Shown: positions 14,760 through 23,447 of the stretch, one piece after another
How positions within the stretch are numbered: the stretch's first letter is position 1
Layout: each line of letters starts with the position of its first letter
DNA from: Candidatus Poribacteria bacterium
GTDB lineage: Bacteria; Poribacteria; WGA-4E; WGA-3G
DNA: 52,064 nucleotides
Direction of reading: 5' to 3'
NCBI GenBank assembly: GCA_009839745.1
Contig: VXPE01000054.1
Location: forward strand, 1-52,064
Translations under genes and position numbers: made by a program
Notes under the pieces: model-generated
Databases searched by the model: none
Seen by the model: the letters and a program-made list of their open reading frames with translations, nothing else
Told to the model about the DNA's origin: nothing

Positions 14760-17700
14760 GACGACAGGTTTACACAAGCCAGTGGAACACATGTCTATAC
14801 CGGATGCGAGTTATTAGTTAAGGGTGCCTTAGAGAGCGGTGTTAGCCTCCTCACGGGTTACCCCGGCTCCCCACTCGCCGAAGTATTTGACACTATTGAA
14901 CGCAATGCTGAATTGTTGAAAACCAACGGCATCGTCGCGCAGATAGCCAATAACGAGGCATTGAGTATCGCGCGCCTCAACGGTTCGCAGATGGCGGATG
15001 TCCGTGCGATTACATTTATGAAAAGTGTCGGCTTTCATGTCGCCTCTGATGCCCTAGCGATTAGTAACCTTGCTGGAACAACCGGGGGTGCCGTTGTCGT
15101 GGTTGGTGACGATACATGGTCCCACAGCACGCAGGTCCCCGCTGATTCCCGATTTCTGGCACGGCATGTCCAAACACCTCTGATTGAACCTGCGACATTT
15201 CAGGAACTTAAGGACTGGATTCACTGCGCCTTCGAGATTTCCGCGGCATCGAACCTCTACGTCTGCTACTTAACGACCGAAAATCAGGCGAGCGGCGGGG
15301 GCAATGTAGAACTCCATCCTAACATTTATCCTGAAATCAGTGATTTGAAGCAGATTAACTTGGATACCCAATACATCGATGCCGATAAACGGGTTGTTCT
15401 ACCGCCACATACTGCACAGATCGAAGTGGAGGCATTGAGAGAGCGGATTCCGACCGCCCTTGAGACAGCACGGAACCTCGGACTTAACACAATCCAGTTC
15501 ATGGGTGAAGGCGAGGGAACCGCGCCCCTACGGAAGAAACACCGTATCGGATTTGTCAGTGCGGGTTTAGCGTATAGTTGCCTCCTTCACGCCCTCGGGG
15601 AACTGGGGGTGGACGGTGAGATCCCGATTCTCAAACTCGGTATGACGCATCCTATTGACACGGACCTCATCAGAGAGTTCGCTGCACAGGTTGACGAAAT
15701 CTACGTGTTTGAGGAAAAACGCCCGCTTTTAGAGAACGAAATAAAAGCATTCATCACGCAAGGGTATCAGAATGGTGATATGGATCGATATGTAAACGTG
15801 TGGGGAAAACAATTTCCCAACGGTCTGACAGGAATTCCGGTAACTTCTGGTTTAGATACCTCTATCCTTATCCAAAAACTTATCCCACTTCTCAAACATC
15901 TGCTCGGCACAAGCGATACATCTACTGTAGGCGGGACCTCCAGCCCACGACAGACGCCGCCAACCTATCACGATCCAAAAATCGATTTGGAACATATCTC
16001 AGGCGAAGAAACACTTCAACAACAGGTCTCCGCGCAGCAGATCGACATTCCACAACGCACGCCGACCTTTTGTCCGGGCTGTCCGCATCGTGATTCTTCG
16101 AGCGTCTTCCTTGAAATTACGGAACAATTCATGGATGTGGGCTATATGAAGAAACATCACGATTCAGGACCGGTTGATCTCGTTTTTCATGGGGATATCG
16201 GTTGCTATTCGATGCTCAAATATGAACCGTTTCCACGTTTAATGCACAATCTTTCCGCGATGGCATTGGGTGGCGGTGCGGGGGCTGGCATTGACCCATT
16301 TATCAAAAACAAGCAGATCGTTTTCATGGGGGATTCGACCTTTTTCCACGGCGGGATGGCAGCTATTTCGGATTCAATCAAAAACGACCAAGACATCGCC
16401 TACATTATTTTAGACAATCAGACAACAGCGATGACGGGACATCAACCGACGCCTGCTGGTGAGCTGGACCTCCTCGGCAATCCGACGTTCGCACAAGATA
16501 TTGAGCAAGTGGCACAAGGACTCGTGGGTAATTCCGATATAGAAATCGTGCGGACCAACCCGGAAGACAGGGTGAACTACAAAAAACATCTGGAGAAAAC
16601 CATTCTCAAATCGGGTGTCAAAATTATCATCGCCGATAAGGAGTGTGCGATTACCTATCAGCGTCGCATCCGCCGCGAACAACGGCAAACAGTCGCTAAA
16701 GATGGTTTTCTTAAATACGAAAAGCATATTAACATAACGCCTGAGGTCTGTGAGTTTTGTCGAGAATGTACCACTGCCACGGGATGTCCAGCTCTAAAAA
16801 TAGTCGATACCGATTACGGCGAGAAAATCGCCATCGATCAGTCAAATTGTGTTTCCGATGGTGCTTGTGCCCGAATTAAATACGCATGTCCGGCGTTTGA
16901 AGAGGTTATCGTCACACGTAAACGTCCGCCGCAAGATCAAACAACAGACTCCAGAAATCGTGCCCTCTTGAGTGATGAACCTTTACCACCGCCTCCCCTA
17001 CGGACGTTCGAGCAGCGGTGGAACATGTACGCCGCAGGTGTCGGGGGCATGGGGATCGGCACGATTTCAAAAGTTCTTGTGGTTGCGGGTTATCTTCAGG
17101 GCTACAACGTGACGTTTTGCGATAGGAAGGGATTGGCAATCCGCAATGGCGGTGTTTATACACACATCACATATATGCAACCGGGTGTTCACGCCTCGCC
17201 AATGATTCCTTATGGTAAGGCGGATCTGCTATTAGGGCTTGATATTTTAGAAGCCGTCCGCGGTATCACTGCGCAATCGCTCTTCCGCATTGCGTCACCA
17301 CATCGAACCACTGCTGTAGTGAATACAGCGAAAACTGAAACGATCACCACGCTCATCGGCAAAGACGATTTCGATCCAGAGACCCTTGAAGCGTCCCTCC
17401 AGACCTATACGAATGCGGACACATATTTTGGGACGGATCTATTCAGAGTCTCTGAGCAATTGTTCGGGAACAAACTCTACGCGAACATGATGCTTCTGGG
17501 GACAGCCTTCCAACGGCAAATGATACCTCTCGAATTGGAACCCCTCCGATTGGCACTAAAGCAGATGGTCCCGCACGCCGATTTGGATACCAATATGAAA
17601 GCGTTCACCGTTGGACGCCGTCTTGCATTAGAAAACACCGAATCCCTTGCGGATACACGTTCAGAAAGGGATCCGCTGGGAACTTATGCTGAAATGCTTT

Positions 17701-18407
17701 CCGAAAAACAACGGATCCTGACAAAAAAACGTAATGGGAAACGTTTAACGCGAGAATACGTAACACTTGTTAAAAATACCATTGAAACGCTGAATCTCGA
17801 TTCAGACAGCATCCACCGAATCCTCGCACTCTATATCTATGATTTGATCCAGTTCGAGGATATTAACTACGCGCGGATATACGTTGAAAAAATTAAACAG
17901 GTCTACGCCCACGACTCAGAAGTGTATCACTATCGCGCGACAAAAGCCGCGATTCGCTATCTCCACAAGGTGATGCTCATCAAGGACGAGGTCTACGTCG
18001 CACATCTGCTAACGAGCGAGGAAAAATTGCAGCGGGATAAGGAATTGTATAAGGTTGACCCAGCAAACGGTGATAGGATTAAATACGTCCATCTCAACCG
18101 TCCACATTTCACCGTGATGGGGCTTGATCTTGAAGGGGATATTGACACACGCAATTGGCAATTGCATCTGATGAAACGGATGAAGTTCTTAAGACGTTGG
18201 CTTCCAGAATGGCACGCCAAGGAAAAAGCGTTTCGAGACTGGTATATTACCCGCGTAATTGACACCTTCTCACCGATTGACACTGAGACGTATGAAAAGC
18301 ATCTCCAAGCGTTAGAATGTGTGGAGGAAGTTCGTGGCTATCGCGACATTCGCTATCCGAAAATGGAAACGGCGAAACAGAAAGTTGAAGGCCTACTTGC
18401 AGAATGA
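14757..18407 (+). CDS. Fused indolepyruvate:ferredoxin oxidoreductase
   Basis: A 1216-aa single-chain 2-oxoacid:ferredoxin oxidoreductase that oxidatively decarboxylates aryl pyruvates to acyl-CoA. Order: an N-terminal domain (GYPGSPLAEVFDTIERN), a linker, a TPP domain with TFCPGCPHRDSSS, GDIGCYSML and GDSTFFHGG...ILDNQTTAMTGHQPTP, a ferredoxin-like Cys cluster (CEFCRECTTATGC, then CVSDGACARIKYAC), a gamma-type domain (GVGGMGIGTISKV, DRKGLAIRNGG) and a C-terminal domain of about 200 aa seen in fused forms. The linker at about residues 388-405 (TSTVGGTSSPRQTPP) is low in complexity and coincides with a GTAG hairpin. The stop overlaps the next ATG (ATGA). Confidence 0.9.
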   Translation: MDDRFTQASGTHVYTGCELLVKGALESGVSLLTGYPGSPLAEVFDTIERNAELLKTNGIVAQIANNEALSIARLNGSQMADVRAITFMKSVGFHVASDALAISNLAGTTGGAVVVVGDDTWSHSTQVPADSRFLARHVQTPLIEPATFQELKDWIHCAFEISAASNLYVCYLTTENQASGGGNVELHPNIYPEISDLKQINLDTQYIDADKRVVLPPHTAQIEVEALRERIPTALETARNLGLNTIQFMGEGEGTAPLRKKHRIGFVSAGLAYSCLLHALGELGVDGEIPILKLGMTHPIDTDLIREFAAQVDEIYVFEEKRPLLENEIKAFITQGYQNGDMDRYVNVWGKQFPNGLTGIPVTSGLDTSILIQKLIPLLKHLLGTSDTSTVGGTSSPRQTPPTYHDPKIDLEHISGEETLQQQVSAQQIDIPQRTPTFCPGCPHRDSSSVFLEITEQFMDVGYMKKHHDSGPVDLVFHGDIGCYSMLKYEPFPRLMHNLSAMALGGGAGAGIDPFIKNKQIVFMGDSTFFHGGMAAISDSIKNDQDIAYIILDNQTTAMTGHQPTPAGELDLLGNPTFAQDIEQVAQGLVGNSDIEIVRTNPEDRVNYKKHLEKTILKSGVKIIIADKECAITYQRRIRREQRQTVAKDGFLKYEKHINITPEVCEFCRECTTATGCPALKIVDTDYGEKIAIDQSNCVSDGACARIKYACPAFEEVIVTRKRPPQDQTTDSRNRALLSDEPLPPPPLRTFEQRWNMYAAGVGGMGIGTISKVLVVAGYLQGYNVTFCDRKGLAIRNGGVYTHITYMQPGVHASPMIPYGKADLLLGLDILEAVRGITAQSLFRIASPHRTTAVVNTAKTETITTLIGKDDFDPETLEASLQTYTNADTYFGTDLFRVSEQLFGNKLYANMMLLGTAFQRQMIPLELEPLRLALKQMVPHADLDTNMKAFTVGRRLALENTESLADTRSERDPLGTYAEMLSEKQRILTKKRNGKRLTREYVTLVKNTIETLNLDSDSIHRILALYIYDLIQFEDINYARIYVEKIKQVYAHDSEVYHYRATKAAIRYLHKVMLIKDEVYVAHLLTSEEKLQRDKELYKVDPANGDRIKYVHLNRPHFTVMGLDLEGDIDTRNWQLHLMKRMKFLRRWLPEWHAKEKAFRDWYITRVIDTFSPIDTETYEKHLQALECVEEVRGYRDIRYPKMETAKQKVEGLLAE
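15927..15946 (+). repeat. Degenerate GTAG-REP inside a coding linker
   Basis: GTAG followed by GGCGGG-ACCT-CCAGCC, a hairpin with one G-A mismatch. It falls in the low-complexity linker of the oxidoreductase gene, where an inserted element would be tolerated. Confidence 0.4.
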
Positions 18408-18454
18408 AATCCCAGACTCACGTCATCGAACCGCAAGGCACAATAAAAAAATTG
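18404..18454 (+). repeat. SR1 repeat, copy 3 (3' part), at the ior/aroE junction
   Basis: ATGAAATCCCAGACTCACGT then CATCGAACCGCAAGGCACAA and TAAAAAAATTG. It begins exactly at the end of the upstream gene and ends on a TTG. Same reading frame as in nadK (EPQGTIK). Aligns with the copy at 31698 (GTGAAATCATTAACCCACTT). Confidence 0.8.
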
Positions 18455-19291
18455 ACCGGACATACTCGTATTGTCGGTGTTATTGGTGATCCCGTTGTGC
18501 ACAGCCGTTCACCACAAATGCACAATGCGGCTTTTGCCAAAGCAGGTCTCGATTATGTATATGTCCCGTTTCATGTCCGCCCTGATGATTTGGCAGCTGC
18601 GATTGCTGGGTTTAAAGCGATTAACGTCGTCGGGATTAACGTAACACTCCCACACAAACAAGCCGTCATCCCGTTCCTTACATCAATCTCTCGGGAAGCG
18701 GAACTCATCGGTGCTGTGAACACCCTGACGTTTGTTGACGGGAACATACATGGCGATAATACAGATGCCCCCGGTGTCTTACAAGCGTTAGACGAGGACG
18801 GAAACCTGTCTGGGACGCCGGTAGGCGAGAAGGTCGTGGTTTTGGGAGCAGGCGGCGCTGCGAGGGCTGTCGTTGTTGCGTTAGCACTGAGAGGCGTAGC
18901 CGCGATTACAATCGCCAATCGCACGGTGGAAAAAGCGGTTTCTTTAGCAACAGAGATGGATCAGAAGACAGGGGTTTCCATGCAAGGAATGGGGCTCACA
19001 GATGAACGATTGCCGCTATCTGTTCGGGAGAGCAAACTCCTTGTCAACACTGCAACGATAAGCATGGATGTAACACACCCCTTACTGATTTCCGCTGACT
19101 GGCTTCAACCGAATACTATTGTTTATGACATTGTGTATACGCCGCCGGTAACACCTTTGATGCAAGCCGCGACCGAGCGCGGCTGTCAAACGCTTGGTGG
19201 TATTGGGATGTTAGTTCATCAGGGGGCTATCGCGTTTGAGAAATGGACGGGTGTTGCGCCGTGCATTGAGACAATGCGTCAAGCCCTATAG
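18404..19291 (+). CDS. aroE: Shikimate dehydrogenase
   Basis: This enzyme reduces 3-dehydroshikimate with NADPH in the chorismate pathway. Motifs: SRSPQMHNAAF (substrate), NVTLPHKQ with the catalytic Lys, GDNTDAPG, the Rossmann loop GAGGAARAVV and NRTVEKA. The first 16 residues (KSQTHVIEPQGTIKK) come from an SR1 repeat and are not part of a normal AroE, which would begin at about LTGHTRIVGVIGDP. Two starts are therefore possible: ATG 18404, overlapping the previous stop, or TTG 18452 with AAGG 12 bases before it. Aromatic pathway and aryl-pyruvate metabolism are thus linked in one operon. Confidence 0.93.
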   Translation: MKSQTHVIEPQGTIKKLTGHTRIVGVIGDPVVHSRSPQMHNAAFAKAGLDYVYVPFHVRPDDLAAAIAGFKAINVVGINVTLPHKQAVIPFLTSISREAELIGAVNTLTFVDGNIHGDNTDAPGVLQALDEDGNLSGTPVGEKVVVLGAGGAARAVVVALALRGVAAITIANRTVEKAVSLATEMDQKTGVSMQGMGLTDERLPLSVRESKLLVNTATISMDVTHPLLISADWLQPNTIVYDIVYTPPVTPLMQAATERGCQTLGGIGMLVHQGAIAFEKWTGVAPCIETMRQAL

Positions 19292-19423
19292 ACAGGGAAA
19301 CCCTCCGCTGGAGAGATTCACAGGCATTCCTTTTAAGCATCCGGGTGGGGTGCCAGGTCTATAGCGTAACCTCACAATCCTATATGGTTCACCAAGATAT
19401 ACGAAAGGGGCAATAAAACTACA

Positions 19424-19729
19424 ATGCAGCAAGAACAGGATTTCGCGCCGATTCGTTTTGTTATACTCGGCACACCTTATACCATAAAACCGACAGAAGA
19501 TCTAACGCCAGCAGCAATCAATGAACTGGTTGAATACGTCAAAGATTTAGTTGAATCCTATCTCAGAAAAGGTTTTGACGAACAGAGGGTTCCGTTGTTA
19601 GTCGCTTTTCATATCGCTGATGAGAACCGTCGTCTTCAGAAAAAGTATGAATTGCCCTTGTACCGAATAGTCGAGCGGTTACAATTTGCGATTGAAGAGG
19701 TGGCGGAACCGCAGCACTCAGAAGAGTAA
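19424..19729 (+). CDS. zapA: Cell division protein ZapA
   Basis: A 101-aa cytoplasmic FtsZ-ring stabiliser. The N-terminal beta-hairpin region (IRFVILGTPYTIKP) is followed by a long C-terminal helix suited to coiled-coil tetramers (VPLLVAFHIADENRRLQKKY), the usual ZapA plan and size. It stands about 130 bp after aroE, with AAGGGG 14 bases before the ATG. I looked for a 6S RNA fold between aroE and zapA, since the two are often adjacent in bacteria, and saw nothing convincing. Confidence 0.75.
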   Translation: MQQEQDFAPIRFVILGTPYTIKPTEDLTPAAINELVEYVKDLVESYLRKGFDEQRVPLLVAFHIADENRRLQKKYELPLYRIVERLQFAIEEVAEPQHSEE

Positions 19730-19802
19730 CCCGCGGCGGTCAATACTGTCCTATAAGTTTTCTATAGAGGCTTGCGCTTATTTGCGGTATCTGTCGACCA
19801 CC

Positions 19803-21167
19803 CTAACGCAGCAACAGCACAGCGAGAATGCCCAATACGGGTAGCAAGAGGATTAAAACTTTGACTTCAACCAAATAATTTTTGTAACGTTGAACCGCAG
19901 AATTATGCTCTATCCACTGGTTGATGAATTCAACGCGTCGATAGATGGACGGGTGGGTATTGAAGATTTCAAAGAAACGCTGAATTGATTTCGGCACTGA
20001 ATTCAGGACTGCGAGTTTCACCAAGGCATCTTTGAATGCTTCCGGTTTCTCTGTAAGCCGAACCGCATACAGGTCGGCTTGATGTTCGCACCGCCTTGAC
20101 AAATATCGGAAGATAACTATGAAATAAATGATTAGAAAAGCCAGCGAACATAAGGTCGATACCACTGACAAAAGGGACTGTGATTCTCCAAGGTATGTTA
20201 ACAGCGGTTCTTCAACAAGCACATAGAAAAAGGGATAATTCAAGAGATAGAAGAGTGAAAACAGCATATACGTTGGAATGTGCCGATAGCGGATATGTCC
20301 AAGTTCATGAGCGACAACCGTTTCAATTTCTTCATCCGTGAAGTATTCGAGAAGCGCGTCTGTGAGAAAAATGCGACGATTCCATGGAAGCGTTCCCGCC
20401 ACAGCTGCGTTGGCAATTAACAGCGAACCGGTTTGCCATACGACCACCTCCCGGTATTTTATACCGCTCTGCCTCGTCAAACGATCCAATCTCTCCTTTA
20501 GCACTGAATCCACCGCGAGGGGTTCTGTTTTCCATAGAAACTGCATCAAGAATGGTGCAAAGATATACGCAGAAATAATTACCGGTAGGATCAGCCCGAT
20601 TAGAATATACGGATGCTCAACAATGAAGACTTTTGCTGAATATGGAAGCCAGTGAATCGCGTCCATCATCACTAAATACAGGAACATCGGCAATAACGGG
20701 AAAAGCAGAAACTTGAATTGCAGACTGAGAATCTCTCTGTAATGACCGGGTTGTAGCTTATTCACCTGATAAAACGCAAGGCGGATACATATCAGTCCGA
20801 TCAGTAGCGGCAGCAAGGCGAGGGTCTGGCGCAGATGTGCCATGGGAAAGAAGACGAAGTATTTGTCAATCAGCATTGGCAGATTCAACAGATACAGATT
20901 GCAGAGGTATGCCGCTAAACTGAGGCACTCAAAAACAATCATGAAGCGGCGCAGCCGATAGAGTGTTGGTAGGTTCTCCTCTTCGTCCGCGGGAAAGGTT
21001 CTTGCGACATAGGAGGTCACAAAACATGTGATAAGAATAGGGAATCCTGTCAAGACAATTGTCCAGAGGACGACCTGCATATCACTGATATTCATGCTTG
21101 TTTGCGGTGGCTCAAACGAAAAAAGAAAGAGGAGTCCCGCAATTAAGATGATACTTATCTGTCCCAT
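19803..21167 (-). CDS. M48-family membrane zinc metalloprotease
   Basis: A 454-aa integral-membrane peptidase. Six or so hydrophobic segments fill the N-terminal half. The catalytic motif VVAHELGHIRYRH (HExxH) supplies two zinc ligands and the general base, and CEHQADLYA supplies the third ligand Glu. A final membrane segment ends the chain (VLILLLPVLGILAVLLL). The Ste24/HtpX-like layout suggests a membrane-protein quality-control role. It faces zapA tail to tail with a gap of about 70 bp. Confidence 0.85.
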   Translation of the reverse strand: MGQISIILIAGLLFLFSFEPPQTSMNISDMQVVLWTIVLTGFPILITCFVTSYVARTFPADEEENLPTLYRLRRFMIVFECLSLAAYLCNLYLLNLPMLIDKYFVFFPMAHLRQTLALLPLLIGLICIRLAFYQVNKLQPGHYREILSLQFKFLLFPLLPMFLYLVMMDAIHWLPYSAKVFIVEHPYILIGLILPVIISAYIFAPFLMQFLWKTEPLAVDSVLKERLDRLTRQSGIKYREVVVWQTGSLLIANAAVAGTLPWNRRIFLTDALLEYFTDEEIETVVAHELGHIRYRHIPTYMLFSLFYLLNYPFFYVLVEEPLLTYLGESQSLLSVVSTLCSLAFLIIYFIVIFRYLSRRCEHQADLYAVRLTEKPEAFKDALVKLAVLNSVPKSIQRFFEIFNTHPSIYRRVEFINQWIEHNSAVQRYKNYLVEVKVLILLLPVLGILAVLLLR

Positions 21168-21698
21168 TCTTTTAATTTTACCTTGCAGATAATTTTACCT
21201 TGCAGAGGAATAGCGTCCATTTCGACTATCAAGGACGTTCTTTAAAGTCAGCAAAGTGTTCGTAAGTGCCTAAAGTTGTCAGAGGTGGTTTGACCTTCCA
21301 AACCGCTCTTCTAACTTTACAGACTTCCTAATTTTAGTACACTTCGCAACTTCAAAACTTTCATGGAATCTCTGGCGAGTCATAGAATTTTAACGTATTT
21401 CGCATCAAAAATCAAGAGGATTTTAAAGCCCTGGTCCAATCGCCTCGGCGTTTGTGAAAAAAACTCTTGACTTTTTTTAGGAAAAAGTTGTATAATTTAT
21501 ATTAAAAGTGCCTGTGAGAATAAACCGCTTACAGGTCCCCCATATTGGTCGAGATGTAAAATGCCTGCGGAGTCCGTGTAAGACCTTATACAATCAGCAC
21601 TACGATGCTGGCGGCGGCAGTGGACGTTGAAACAGGAACTACCTCTACAGACATAACCAGTTATCTGCAATTATCTGTAGTAAAAGGAGCAGGAATCC
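21168..21698. other. Long divergent intergenic region
   Basis: No coding sequence. Just upstream of the protease gene, ATTTTACCTTGCAGA occurs twice in tandem (about 21176-21210). A strong promoter for the OmpA-like gene lies at 21467-21496. Its leader of about 195 nt can form CCTGT...ACAGG soon after the start (about 21511-21536). The rest shows nothing I can name. Confidence 0.6.
21467..21496 (+). promoter_or_regulatory. Sigma-70 promoter of the OmpA-like gene
   Basis: TTGACT (21467-21472), an 18-bp spacer, TATAAT (21491-21496). Five of six and six of six consensus bases. Start predicted near 21503, giving a leader of about 195 nt. Confidence 0.7.
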
Positions 21699-22574
21699 AT
21701 GATAAGTAGAACCGCTTTCACAATTATCGCTCTTCTGGGTGTTGCACTTGTTGTGAGTAGTTGCGGCAAGTTAGATCAGGAAGAGTTCGAAATGTGGAAG
21801 AATGAACATGTCTCAAAGATAGAACAAAGTGAAGCAGACATGTCAAACAAAATTACAATGCTGGATGGCAAGGTTGATCAGCAGGGCAAAGATCTAACGG
21901 AAGCCATCTCCAAAGCAAAAGATGAGGCGATTGCCGTATCCCAACAAGGGGATGCCGATACCATTGCTGCTGCGAATCAAAGTGCCAAAGAACAGGATGC
22001 GCAACTCCGTGCAGACCTGACAGCGGTGCTTGATGCGCAAGCCCAGGAATCGATGGCATCTGTCGAAGCTGTAAAGGCAGAACATGAAGAAGAGTTCATG
22101 GCACTTAAAAAAGCCAATATGGCTCAGGACGAGACGGTAGAGAAGCTCGCGTCTCGAGTGATGGCTTTGGAAGAAGGTTTAGCGATGGTGGCAGAAGAAG
22201 TTGCCTCAGCCCCCACACTGCTGGTTACCGTCACTTTCGCCAGTGGTCGCACCAGTTTATCCGGCGACGCGGAGCAGATGCTTGACGGTATCGTTGAACA
22301 ACTCATGGAAGCGTCGGACGCAAAGATCAAGGTTGTTGGACACGCGGACGGCATGCCAGTGCTGAAGGGAAATTACGGAAGTAATTGGGATCTCTCACAG
22401 GCACGTGCGAACTCCGCTGCAAAACACCTGAAATCCAAAGGAATTGAGGCTGGCAGAATTGAGGCTGTTGGCAAAGCACACACGGATCCTGTTGCGCCAC
22501 AGAACACTGCCGCAGGCAGAGCCATGAATCGTCGGGTCGAAGTTATTCTGGTTCCTGCAGGCCATTCACATTAA
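21699..22574 (+). CDS. OmpA/Pal-like lipoprotein with coiled-coil stalk
   Basis: A 291-aa envelope protein. The signal peptide ends in lipobox VVSSCG, so Cys22 would be lipidated. Residues about 30-170 are Ala/Glu/Lys-rich coiled coil. The C-terminal OmpA domain (about 180-288) has VTFASGRTSLSGDAEQ, VVGHADGMP, LSQARANSAAKHL, and GRAMNRRVEVIL with the peptidoglycan-binding Asp and Arg positions. It probably tethers the outer membrane to the cell wall. AAGGAG 10 bases before the ATG, and a strong promoter upstream. Confidence 0.88.
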   Translation: MISRTAFTIIALLGVALVVSSCGKLDQEEFEMWKNEHVSKIEQSEADMSNKITMLDGKVDQQGKDLTEAISKAKDEAIAVSQQGDADTIAAANQSAKEQDAQLRADLTAVLDAQAQESMASVEAVKAEHEEEFMALKKANMAQDETVEKLASRVMALEEGLAMVAEEVASAPTLLVTVTFASGRTSLSGDAEQMLDGIVEQLMEASDAKIKVVGHADGMPVLKGNYGSNWDLSQARANSAAKHLKSKGIEAGRIEAVGKAHTDPVAPQNTAAGRAMNRRVEVILVPAGHSH

Positions 22575-22641
22575 TTCTAGTGGAAGCCGCTTTAGTTCCG
22601 CTGCCCTAATGAATGCAGCCCGAGGGCTCTTGTATCAATAT

Positions 22642-22712
22642 ATAGGCGGGTCGCTAACGGAGGCACGCCATCACAACGATAGTGATCGCGTGACCTCCGA
22701 GTACTCGCCTAT
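22642..22712. repeat. 71-nt imperfect palindrome with about 26 paired bases per arm
   Basis: ATAGGCG...CGGAGG-CACGCC-ATCAC (22642-22674) folds onto GTGATCGCGTGA-CCTCCG...CGCCTAT (22682-22712) around AACGATA. There is no T-run after it, so it is a poor intrinsic terminator. It lies between the OmpA-like gene and the next gene and may be a structured RNA, a protein-bound palindrome or a transposon relic. It does not share the GTAG mark of the REP elements. Confidence 0.7.
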
Positions 22713-22763
22713 TGCTGTCATATCACTGCTCTCTATGCGCAGTAGATAAGGACTTTACTACTT

Positions 22764-23447
22764 ATGCGTTTGGTATTTGCCTGCTGTTTGTTTCTGTTGC
22801 TAATTCCCTGCTTAACACTTGCAGATACCGCCGATGGACCCCCCTTGAGACCCTCCCCTGTCCGAGATTTTTTGGCAGAATATCTGCACGCGCCATCGTT
22901 TCAGTTGTCCCTATTTTCATACAAACCGGAGTTGGGCAGCTTGGCAGATATTCTCCAGAGCGTCGGCGTATCCCGGGTTCCGGGTGCGCTGTTACCAACG
23001 GTTTCGGTTGTATTTGAACATAGTGCTGAGTTCGATTCACGTTTAGAATTCGGCTATTGGCAAATGGAACTTGACATTCCACCGCCTACCTCCGCGAACC
23101 TCTCTACCACCCTCATCCCGATTTCGTACCAGTTTATCTATCGTCCAATGCTCCTCTCCGAATATCTCCCAATTTACTTGGGGGGTGGTATCGGTTATTT
23201 GGGAACACACCTGAGTGGTAGTGCGATTGACCTCATTGAACAACAGGGTATCCGCTTTGACAATAGCTCCTCAGGACCAACCGGATACGTCCTCATCGGG
23301 GCAGAACTGCTGGAGTGGGAACAGAACCTATCCCTCAACTTTGAGGTGAAACGGATACTCAAAACGGTAGAAACAACTGGCACTACCCCACTCGACCTGA
23401 TTTTAGACGGCACTGCGATTGGTTTAGGCATTAAAATGCGGCTTTAA
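22764..23447 (+). CDS. Predicted outer-membrane beta-barrel protein
   Basis: A 227-aa protein with signal peptide (MRLVFACCLFLLLIPCLTLA). The mature part alternates hydrophobic and polar residues in strand-like runs with aromatic girdles (VVFEHSAEFDSRLEFGYWQM, TLIPISYQFIYRP, GIGYLGTHLSG, LSLNFEVKRIL) and ends at a hydrophobic/charged strand (GIGLGIKMRL), as in small 8-stranded barrels. AAGGAC 10 bases before ATG. Its stop directly abuts the next ATG (TAAATGG), so it is cotranscribed with the O-antigen-ligase-like gene. Precise function unknown. Confidence 0.65.
   Translation: MRLVFACCLFLLLIPCLTLADTADGPPLRPSPVRDFLAEYLHAPSFQLSLFSYKPELGSLADILQSVGVSRVPGALLPTVSVVFEHSAEFDSRLEFGYWQMELDIPPPTSANLSTTLIPISYQFIYRPMLLSEYLPIYLGGGIGYLGTHLSGSAIDLIEQQGIRFDNSSSGPTGYVLIGAELLEWEQNLSLNFEVKRILKTVETTGTTPLDLILDGTAIGLGIKMRL

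Noticed and set aside
19292-19423. 6S RNA or a riboswitch between aroE and zapA
   Set aside because: I searched for the long closing stem and conserved bulge of 6S RNA and for common aptamer cores and found none.
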